Source: an uncultured Myxococcales bacterium
Lineage (GTDB): Bacteria > Myxococcota_A > UBA9042
DNA length: 32,081 bases
Direction of reading: 5' to 3'
Assembly (NCBI GenBank): GCA_903896545.1
Contig: CAITYF010000081.1
Coordinates: forward strand, 1 to 32,081
Below are positions 25,848 through 32,081 of the stretch, in pieces; within the stretch, counting starts at the first letter, position 1, and every line of letters begins with the position of its first letter. A program made the translations under genes and the position numbers. The notes under the pieces were generated by a model. That model was not told the DNA's origin and did no database searches. It saw only the letters and a program-made list of their open reading frames with translations.

Positions 25848-27023
25848 ATGGAGCAACTCGACCGCGACGATGTGCAACTGACGTCTGACGAGATCGGCCA
25901 AGGGGGGCGATACCGAATCGTGCGCGCGTATTGCGCAGGGCGTGAGGTCGCTGCGAAATCCGTTATCAACGTCGATCTCGACGACGCCCGCATCACGGAC
26001 CGCGATCTGGAGCAGGAACACGCGGCGCTGGAGCGTCTGGACCACCCGACGATCCCACGGACACGCGGCCTCTGGCGAGATCCCAATACGGGACTCCTGC
26101 ATCACGTCATGGAGTTTCGTCAGGGACGGACGCTGCAGGACGTTGTGGTCGCCTGCGTTGAGAAGAATCGCGGTCAGGGGGCTCGATCGTGGCTGGACCC
26201 TGTCACGACCGACATCTTCGGGCAGATTTGCAGTGCCTTGGCGCACGCGCATTCGCGGCGGGTCATCCACAATGACGTCGGGCCGCGCAACGTGCACGTG
26301 GATCTGGAGGATGGCGAGCTGCGTGTGTCGCTCATCGACTTCGAGGCATCGGGCGACGGCAGCCGGGGCTCAGTGCCCTATTCGGCGCCTGAGCGGATGG
26401 AAGGCGAGCCCGGCACGGCGCAAACGGACATCTACAGCGTGGCGGTGCTGATCTTCTACGTCCTGAGCGGAGTGGAGCCCTGGCCAACCCGTGATGCCAA
26501 CCAAGCGCGCGCAGAACGGAAGACCAACGCGCTGGACGACCTGCGAGACGACATTAGCCGCACCGCCTGGCGGTTGATCCGGGATTCGACACCAGCTTAC
26601 GTGCAGACGGCGTTGTTGCGGGCGACCGCATGGAATCCACACGAGCGCCAAAGTTCCATGCGCCAGTTCATGCGCGAGCTCAACCTCTCCGCCAGCGAGC
26701 CGCCGCCGCGCCGGCAGCCAACGCTGACGTGGACGGCCATGGGGCTCGCCGCCGCGGCGTCGCTCACGTTGATTTCCCCGCTGCGCGACACGCTCGTGCT
26801 GGCGATCCTGCGTCCGACGGCCAGCGATAACGCGGAGTGCCGGCGGGAAGCTGGGCGCGTTGCTTCCGCTCTGTGCGCGACGCGCGGAGATCTGGGGGCG
26901 GTGAGCGCCTGCAACGCGATCTTGCAAGATGCAGTGACGGGCGTCAGCACATCTCGCTGTCAGGAGCAGCTCAACGCCCTGATCGCCGCGGAGTCTGCGC
27001 AGGCGGCTTCGACGCACCCATAG
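25848..27023 (+). CDS. Atypical Ser/Thr protein kinase with C-terminal membrane helix
   Basis: ATG 25848 follows CAGGAG. The 391-residue product has a kinase fold: a Gly loop region IGQGG, Lys37 in VAAKSV, Glu57, catalytic loop H141-N-D143-V-G-P-R-N148, metal-binding D164 in LIDFEAS, APE at 180-182 and DIYSVAV around D194. Three usual residues differ: the HRD Arg is Asn, the catalytic-loop Lys is Gly145, and DFG is DFE. Asp143, Asn148 and Asp164 remain, so weak or altered activity is possible. A Pro/Arg linker, one helix (about 285-307) and a small external domain with four Cys follow. It probably phosphorylates ligands of the operon's FHA protein. Confidence 0.88.
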   Translation: MEQLDRDDVQLTSDEIGQGGRYRIVRAYCAGREVAAKSVINVDLDDARITDRDLEQEHAALERLDHPTIPRTRGLWRDPNTGLLHHVMEFRQGRTLQDVVVACVEKNRGQGARSWLDPVTTDIFGQICSALAHAHSRRVIHNDVGPRNVHVDLEDGELRVSLIDFEASGDGSRGSVPYSAPERMEGEPGTAQTDIYSVAVLIFYVLSGVEPWPTRDANQARAERKTNALDDLRDDISRTAWRLIRDSTPAYVQTALLRATAWNPHERQSSMRQFMRELNLSASEPPPRRQPTLTWTAMGLAAAASLTLISPLRDTLVLAILRPTASDNAECRREAGRVASALCATRGDLGAVSACNAILQDAVTGVSTSRCQEQLNALIAAESAQAASTHP

Positions 27024-27037
27024 GAGCCAAGCGCAGC

Positions 27038-28546
27038 ATGTTTGATCGGGCAAGTATGCAAGTGACGATCCTGAGTAGCGCCGTGCTGCTGGCGATTGCC
27101 TCCGTGCTTCTGGGGCTGACGGCGGCATACGCGCTGATTCACGGGGCGGGCGGCTCGCCGCTCTGCCTCCACGTTGGCCAGGACATTTGCGCCCAGGCGT
27201 TCACGCATCCGGCGGCCTATCTGGGGCGATTTCACCTCGTCGCTGTGCATTTGACGGTCCACGGGCTCGCCGTCGCGTCGCTCATCGCCATGGTGGGACT
27301 CAGCGGGATTGGCCATCGTGACGGCACCCGCTATGCCATGCACATGGCGACCGTCTGCGGGATCGCCGCGGGCGTTGGTGCATTGGTGTGGGCAATCCAG
27401 GCGCATAACGTCGTGCTGACTGATGGGCGATCCACGCCGCTGGATAGTCGTCTGGTGGTCGCGTTGTTGGCGACTAACGCGCTGCTCGCAGTGGCCGTCG
27501 CGTTCCTGCACGTCACCCGCTTGCCGGATGTCTGGCCGTGGCCCGAGGAGTACTTGGCGACGCGCGATAAGGTGATCGGCTTCGCGATTGGGGCGGTCGT
27601 TCTGCTCGCGATGCTGACGGGCACCGGTTTTCGCCTTCAGGCGGAGGCCAACACCGCGCCCGCGCCCATGGCCGACCCGATCTCGCCGCAGAAGCTCGCG
27701 GAAACGCTGGACCTGCCGAACTTGTTGCCGTGTGATAACCGTGCGTTGGTTCGCCCTCCTGTGCTCGCGGCGCCGCCGTTGCTACCCGCACCGCACCTCG
27801 GCAGTCCGGGCGCCGATCCTGCGCTGGCTTTGTTCATCGATTGGCAGCGTCCTGACAGGTTGAAGTCGCTGTGGCAATGGGCGGGCGGCGACCTGGAGCG
27901 TTGGCTGCACGATGGCCACGACGTCATCGTCCTGAACGTCGCGAATGACGCTTGCCCAACGCGATCAGCGGCCTCCCCCAGCATGGCCTGCACACTGGCG
28001 GCCGCTTCCCATTGCGTCGCGAGGACGTCCCGGGCGACTTGGCTGCCATGGATTTTGCGGATGGAACACGACCCTGTGGGTAGTCCCCAGGATGTCGTGC
28101 CGCGGCTGCGTGCTTCCGGGCTGCGTGACGCTGCCGCCTGCCTGGAGGACGAGATGGCGCACAAGTTTGTGGGTCTGGAGGAGATCAACAAGGGCGTCGC
28201 GAGCGTCTCAACTTGGCTGCGCAGCGACGGCCGTTGCCCGGACGAGACGAAGCGCCTGACCTGCTTGAACGGCAGTTTGGGTCTGCTCATCGGTTACGAC
28301 GGGCCGCCAATTGGACCGCGTGACCTCCCCGCTGGGCTCGATGCGGACGCCGCCGTCCGATCCTGCCTTCGCCAACTCTCTCACGCAGCGCGCACGGCGC
28401 ACGCCTCACCCGCCGGAGGCCTCACTGGCGCTGGTTCGCCGGACGCGGGCACTTCCCGCGGTTCCAGCGGTGTGGATTGTGTGCCGCCTCCGCCAACGCT
28501 TCCTGGTGATGCGTCTCCTAGCGTGCCTTCGGGGGCGCGACGATGA
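27038..28546 (+). CDS. Redox-dead paralog of the VKOR-DsbA fusion
   Basis: ATG 27038 has TAGGAG upstream. The 502-residue product has five hydrophobic helices in the first 215 residues. A VKOR-like loop with C43-x7-C51 and the following FTHPAAYLGRF turn is kept, but the redox C-x2-C in the later helix is absent; the matching stretch reads STPLDSRLVVALL. The C-terminal domain aligns with the thioredoxin part of the protein at 6714: FIDWQRPDRLKSLW replaces FIDLSCPFCRQQSE, followed in both by DLE-K/R-WL. Downstream Cys (DACP, SMAC, SHC) are partly kept. Catalysis of disulfide exchange is therefore unlikely; a binding or structural role is inferred. The end is a Ser/Pro-rich tail overlapping the next gene. 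Confidence 0.75.
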   Translation: MFDRASMQVTILSSAVLLAIASVLLGLTAAYALIHGAGGSPLCLHVGQDICAQAFTHPAAYLGRFHLVAVHLTVHGLAVASLIAMVGLSGIGHRDGTRYAMHMATVCGIAAGVGALVWAIQAHNVVLTDGRSTPLDSRLVVALLATNALLAVAVAFLHVTRLPDVWPWPEEYLATRDKVIGFAIGAVVLLAMLTGTGFRLQAEANTAPAPMADPISPQKLAETLDLPNLLPCDNRALVRPPVLAAPPLLPAPHLGSPGADPALALFIDWQRPDRLKSLWQWAGGDLERWLHDGHDVIVLNVANDACPTRSAASPSMACTLAAASHCVARTSRATWLPWILRMEHDPVGSPQDVVPRLRASGLRDAAACLEDEMAHKFVGLEEINKGVASVSTWLRSDGRCPDETKRLTCLNGSLGLLIGYDGPPIGPRDLPAGLDADAAVRSCLRQLSHAARTAHASPAGGLTGAGSPDAGTSRGSSGVDCVPPPPTLPGDASPSVPSGARR

Positions 28547-29754
28547 CCTTGCGCACCCGCGGGTTCAGTTTCCTGCTCCACACTAGCCTTGTCTTGGCGT
28601 GCGCGTCGGCTGCGTCAGCGACTGCCGCCACGGGATCCTTTGGCTGGACCGTGCCGGCCATCGCGCCGATGAACTCGCTCGTGGAGGGCCAACAACTGAC
28701 GCTGCGTTTGGCGTTGAGTGGATTTGCCGGCGATGGGCCGGCGAGGGACCGCGTGACGGACGTGTATTGCCTGGTGAACGGCCAACCGCGGCAGGCGACA
28801 TTGACGCCAAACGGCTATGAGGTGACGTTTTCCACGCCTCCCGAACAGGCGCAGATGAGCCTCGCGTGGCGAGTCCGCACGGCAGCGGGGCCACAAGACG
28901 GAGCACCGACGCCCGTCGCAGTATTGGCTCGCGTGCCGTTGCCGCGGGAGGCAAAGTTGAATTGGATCCCGGTCCTTCAGGCTGGATGCAGCCCACAGAC
29001 CGCGTGCAAAGCACTGACGGGGATTGCCCCGAGCGGTGTGCCAGCGACGGCGCAATACTTGCTTCGTCGCACGGGACCGGCCGGCTTGGCCCATGCTGAG
29101 GTGACGGTTCGTCAAGGTGAACGTGTTCTCACCGCGCTGCCGTGGCAAGGTCCAACCGTCGCCGTGCCCATGGGTGCCGATCTGCGCATTTGTCTGGAAG
29201 TTCCACCTTGCGATGTTCCCGCGGACGGCCTTTGGCTTGAAGACGTGCAAGTCGAGGTCATCGACGCCCCTGCCACACACCGCATCATCTCCAACCAGCC
29301 GACGCGCCTCGGACTCCGCGCAAATGTAAAGTCGATTGGCTGGCTGAAGTGCCACGCGATTTGGTTCGCCGTGGCGGCCGGTTTGGCGCTGCTGGTCTTC
29401 ATCGTCCTCGGCAACACTCGCCCCAAGGCATTCGCGGCCGCGCAGAGTATCAAAGTCGCCTCGAACGAACGCAACTTGGCGCGCGCGAGCTATCGCAGCT
29501 TGAGGAGCCTGCCGGGCGGCCGTACGGGCTTCTACCGATCGGCGCGGGTTCGTCTTGGCCAGAGCGGCGACGCCATTCGTGGCAACGGGTGGGCGCTACA
29601 GCTGTCTCCCGGCGACTCAGGCAGCGTCATCTTTCGCTCTCGCGTAGGATTGGAGTGCCGACGCTCAGGCAAGTGGGTGCGGCTGCAAAGCCAGGAAGAG
29701 GTCGCGCCGGGAATCGACTATCGTTACGGAGAGATCTACTTTCGGCTGTCCTAG
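28543..29754 (+). CDS. Exported single-pass protein, paralog of 16228 product
   Basis: ATG 28543 overlaps the previous stop. The 403-residue product has a signal peptide (LLHTSLVLACASAASATAA), a beta-rich ectodomain with GCSPQTAC and CLEVPPC pairs matching those of the 16228 product, one helix (about residues 270-290, IWFAVAAGLALLVFIVLG) and a cytoplasmic tail. The tail motif NLARASYRSLRSLPGGRTGFYRS is strongly similar to its paralog. The TAG stop at 29752-29754 shares CTAG with the stop of the convergent gene. The two paralogs flank the NTPase genes and may form a heteromeric membrane component. Confidence 0.8.
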   Translation: MTLRTRGFSFLLHTSLVLACASAASATAATGSFGWTVPAIAPMNSLVEGQQLTLRLALSGFAGDGPARDRVTDVYCLVNGQPRQATLTPNGYEVTFSTPPEQAQMSLAWRVRTAAGPQDGAPTPVAVLARVPLPREAKLNWIPVLQAGCSPQTACKALTGIAPSGVPATAQYLLRRTGPAGLAHAEVTVRQGERVLTALPWQGPTVAVPMGADLRICLEVPPCDVPADGLWLEDVQVEVIDAPATHRIISNQPTRLGLRANVKSIGWLKCHAIWFAVAAGLALLVFIVLGNTRPKAFAAAQSIKVASNERNLARASYRSLRSLPGGRTGFYRSARVRLGQSGDAIRGNGWALQLSPGDSGSVIFRSRVGLECRRSGKWVRLQSQEEVAPGIDYRYGEIYFRLS

Positions 29755-31013
29755 TATCCCGGGTTGACTATCGGTGGCGGCAACGGCCTCGACTCGTATC
29801 TTTTCTTTCGTTTCGCGGCTCTGCAGAACTCGGCGCAATCCCCGTCACAGGGCGACTTCAGGGTGGCACGCCCGGTCGCCTCTGCCTGCTCATCTGCATC
29901 CGTGCACTTGCCGTCGTTGTGGCACCAGGGATGCGTGGTCGGATGGTACTCTGCACGGCACGACGGGGGGGCAATCTGGTGGCGACACACACTAAAGAAC
30001 TTGGGATTGGAGAACCGCTCGCCGGCAAATGCTTCGCACGTCTGGTTCGCGTGGCACCGGTCATAGCAATCCTTCACGCCCGGCGCGCACGTCTCACCGG
30101 GTGATGAGCAAACACCGTCGTTGCTCACGGGACATGCGCCTGCCTTGTCACCTTCCGCCACCAACGCATCGATCGCAGGTTGCAGCTTGCGCTCCAGATC
30201 GTCGGCGTACAGCGGGCCGCTGTGCACCCAGCGGACTCGGCGGTGGCAATCCAAGAGCAGCGTGGCGGGCAACGCCGCATTGACCACGCTCCGCTCCTCC
30301 AGCCGTGCGAGCAGGGGCGAAACGCCGTTCCCCGCTTCGTACAGAAAGCGGGTGCCGGTCGGCAGTTTGGATCGCCAATCCCCCGCCTTCGTCTGAACCG
30401 CCACGAGCTCAACTGTCCCGGGTGTGCCCGGTCGGACTTCGAAGTGCCGCTGCAGTCGTGGAAGAACGGCCGCAAAATTTGGTGGGTCGGCCGCATAGAA
30501 ATGGACCACGGCAACACGCGCCGCGTGCCCCACACCCGGACCCGCGGCGCGTGGAATCGGTAGCAACTCCTTGCCCATGTTGGACGCGCTCGCCCCGCTA
30601 TCGTCGAGATGAAACACAGCCATGTCCAGTTCTCTGGCGAGAAGTATATAGGCGCCCTCCGTCGAATTGGCCACATCTGGCCCGAGAATTGTGTCTTGCC
30701 GTCGCATCTGAGCCGATTCGGTGGCCGACGCGGGCGCAGGCGAATGCTCAACCGCTGGCGCCGCGATCGCGGGCGGAGGAGGTGCCGGCACCGTGGCAGC
30801 GGCGTCCATCGCCGCCGACGAGGCGTCCGATGTGGCGGTCCACGCCGGACAGTCAGGGCGATTGCCCGCGTCCGGCGCGTCCAACGGCACCGCGTCGACG
30901 AGAACCGGAGCGACCGCGGAATCCGGATCGCGCATGATCCCTGACACGATGAAGCCCGCGATGAAGCACGCAGCGGCGCCCAAGACGATCGCGAGTATGG
31001 TCTGTGTGCGCAT
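29751..31013 (-). CDS. Redox-dead paralog of the TlpA-like thioredoxin
   Basis: The 420-residue product from ATG 31013 (CGGAG five bases upstream) starts MRTQTILAIVLGAAACFIAG, an anchor helix; an ATG at 31067 with AAAGG upstream would add 18 residues. A Pro/Ala-rich linker leads to a domain matching the 9494 product: AYILLARELD, MGKELLP, LLLDCHRRVRWVH. Where that protein has FWATWCTPC, this one has FYAADPPNF, so both active cysteines are lost. The C-terminal Cys module is well kept (CPVSNDGVC, KDCYDRC, FFSVCRH, HPTTHPWCHNDGKC). It probably acts through that module rather than by catalysis. It is transcribed towards the operon end, with overlapping stop codons. Confidence 0.85.
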   Translation of the reverse strand: MRTQTILAIVLGAAACFIAGFIVSGIMRDPDSAVAPVLVDAVPLDAPDAGNRPDCPAWTATSDASSAAMDAAATVPAPPPPAIAAPAVEHSPAPASATESAQMRRQDTILGPDVANSTEGAYILLARELDMAVFHLDDSGASASNMGKELLPIPRAAGPGVGHAARVAVVHFYAADPPNFAAVLPRLQRHFEVRPGTPGTVELVAVQTKAGDWRSKLPTGTRFLYEAGNGVSPLLARLEERSVVNAALPATLLLDCHRRVRWVHSGPLYADDLERKLQPAIDALVAEGDKAGACPVSNDGVCSSPGETCAPGVKDCYDRCHANQTCEAFAGERFSNPKFFSVCRHQIAPPSCRAEYHPTTHPWCHNDGKCTDADEQAEATGRATLKSPCDGDCAEFCRAAKRKKRYESRPLPPPIVNPGY

Positions 31014-31354
31014 GGACGCTCCGCACGGAAGGCGCACAGCGTGCACGGCCACTTCCTGCGCCGCCATTTCACACCTTTTGCGCGAAGATCACAAAGCCAT
31101 GCGTGAGATCTCTGCAGCGACCGCGCAGCGGTGTGTCTGCTGCCGATTGGCACTGAGACGGAGAGGTACACACCTGCAGATTCCGCAGGTTCCGCCGCTG
31201 GTTTTCGGCTTGACACAAGAGAGCCCGCGAGGCAGGCTGCCTCGGCGGCGAAAGAATCGCGGCCTTTGGCTGTAGATTTTCGGAGCGGCTGCCCACTCAA
31301 CCTGGGGCGGACAGCACGAAAACAGACAGTTCCACCCCTTGCGCAGGAGTTCCC
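31014..31354. promoter_or_regulatory. Divergent intergenic region between the dead TlpA-like gene and the small secreted protein
   Basis: About 340 bases with no convincing gene. A TTGACA at 31210-31215 lies 13 bases before a 7-bp inverted repeat (CGAGGCA and TGCCTCG, 31228-31244, 3-base loop). No good -10 box at the right distance was found, so the promoter is not assigned with confidence. The repeat could be an operator for the gene at 31355. Confidence 0.3.
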
Positions 31355-31582
31355 ATGAAAGCTCTCTTCTTCGTCATCTTTCCGATTCTCGCAGCATCGA
31401 TTGGTCTGGCCTCCGGTGCGCATGCAGAGGAATCAACCTACGAATGCTACCGGTACGTGGACGGGCATCCGACGGGCACCTGGATCAACGTTAAGGCATC
31501 GTCCAAGGCGGAGGCGGAGAACAAGGCTTATGCTCGGTTCAAGGACTTGGGGGGCAAGGTCGACGGCGCAAAGTGCCACTGA
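31355..31582 (+). CDS. Small secreted protein
   Basis: ATG 31355 has GCAGGAG upstream. The 75-residue product has a typical signal peptide (MKALFFVIFPILAASIGLASGAHA) with cleavage likely after AHA. A mature part of about 50 residues begins EESTYECYRYVDG and ends GAKCH, so two cysteines could form one disulfide. The middle (VKASSKAEAENKAYARFKDLGG) looks like one helix flanked by strands. No family is recognised. It is divergent from the dead TlpA-like gene and lies outside the operon. Confidence 0.72.
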   Translation: MKALFFVIFPILAASIGLASGAHAEESTYECYRYVDGHPTGTWINVKASSKAEAENKAYARFKDLGGKVDGAKCH

Positions 31583-32081
31583 CAGCGGGGCGTCAGGAAT
31601 CCTTGATGGACGTGAGCGCCGTTCATGGCGCTGACGCACGGTGTAAACGTCGCGCGTGTCCAACCGGTCGGGCTGAGTGGGACGACGGCCAGATCTCTGA
31701 CGTGGCGTCTCGGTCGGTCAAGCGTATTCGATGCCACAGCGGTTCGATGCAACGGCCGTAGTCCCGAGGGGTATCTCCTCCATTTGGTCCGACAGCCCGC
31801 GGAGTTGTGAACGCCGAATCGAGTCGCCGGTCTCGGGGCGCCGGTAGCGAAACGTCCTGTGGCATGAACGGCGCCTGCGGACATCCCTGCTGGTCGCGGT
31901 CTCGTTGCTGCGCCACGTTCGGCCCTCACTGTCGGACGAGTTGACCCGGCCAGATGCGAGTCGAATTGCTGCCGCGGACGACCCTCAGCCGCCCGGCTTC
32001 GACTGGCCCAAACGGTCGCAAATGGCGGCTGCACGCAGGGCATCCGGAGGCGCAGCCCTGTGCACCGTCAACTCCCGGCGG
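31583..32081. other. About 500 bases at the window end without a supported gene
   Basis: Open frames exist on both strands, the longest on the minus strand from 32043 to 31528, but their products are Arg/Pro-rich, match no fold, and the longest overlaps the end of the small secreted gene. No RNA gene, repeat or promoter could be supported. Confidence 0.45.

Noticed and set aside
31209..31244. TTGACA and adjacent inverted repeat as a defined promoter
   Set aside because: No acceptable -10 box lies 16 to 19 bases downstream, so only the region is noted.
30125..31423. 432-residue open frame on the minus strand
   Set aside because: It runs antiparallel-frame over the TlpA-like paralog, whose frame has the conserved Cys module; the alternative product is Arg/Ser-rich with no fold.
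1..32081. CRISPR array, tRNA or rRNA genes, phage genes
   Set aside because: No regularly spaced repeats, cloverleaf-like segments, rRNA signatures or phage structural proteins were seen on either strand.

Overview
The window is a GC-rich, protein-dense stretch of a Gram-negative chromosome. It carries lipoproteins with lipoboxes, Pro/Ala-rich linkers, many Cys-rich exported proteins, and FHA, PP2C-type and Ser/Thr kinase genes. This style fits a myxobacterium-like (Myxococcota/deltaproteobacterial) organism, but no phylogenetic marker is present, so the assignment is inference. No rRNA, tRNA, CRISPR array or phage gene was seen.

Left part (1-6527): the end of one proline-rich gene, a 36-residue proline-rich ORF, and a larger gene with the same short motif that now appears broken by several compensating frameshifts. 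These are followed by a three-helix membrane protein, a lipoprotein made of two Cys-rich repeats, and a small membrane protein. Next comes an IS4-family insertion sequence on the minus strand with recognisable terminal inverted repeats. Two lipoproteins follow; they share a VTT-ANYV-proline linker, and one carries a YfaP/DUF2135-like domain.

Middle part (6528-12849): a likely promoter lies inside an 11-bp inverted repeat. It precedes an exported oxidative-folding set: a VKOR-DsbA fusion with all redox motifs intact, a Cys-rich OmpA-like membrane-anchored protein, a 59-residue membrane peptide, a TlpA-like thioredoxin (WCTPC) with a Cys-rich tail, and two tandem paralogous lipoproteins.

Right part (12850-29754): what looks like one very long operon, with ATGA stop/start overlaps at many junctions. 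In order it encodes a 25-residue leader peptide, a membrane-anchored Cys-motif protein, a disordered protein with an N-terminal Cys cluster, an FHA-domain membrane protein, a PP2C-like phosphatase with a C-terminal membrane helix, an exported single-pass protein, a 1126-residue tubulin-like (Tubulin_2-type) GTPase, a 666-residue membrane protein of unknown family, a five-helix membrane protein with a degenerate MrfA/YprA-type helicase region and a DUF1998-like C-terminus, an atypical Ser/Thr kinase, a redox-dead paralog of the VKOR-DsbA protein, and a second exported single-pass protein paralogous to the first. A redox-dead paralog of the TlpA-like protein converges on the operon end; the two stop codons share the tetranucleotide CTAG. 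A small secreted protein and about 500 bases without a recognisable gene close the window.

My reading is that 12968-31013, probably with 5028-12849, encodes one envelope-spanning assembly. A tubulin-like and a helicase-like NTPase act at the inner membrane, reversible threonine phosphorylation (kinase, phosphatase, FHA) could control them, and disulfide-rich exported parts could be folded by the locus's own oxidative-folding enzymes. The duplicated redox proteins, one active and one catalytically dead, suggest that the dead copies were recruited as structural or binding subunits. What the assembly does (defence, stress response, secretion or motility) cannot be told from sequence alone.
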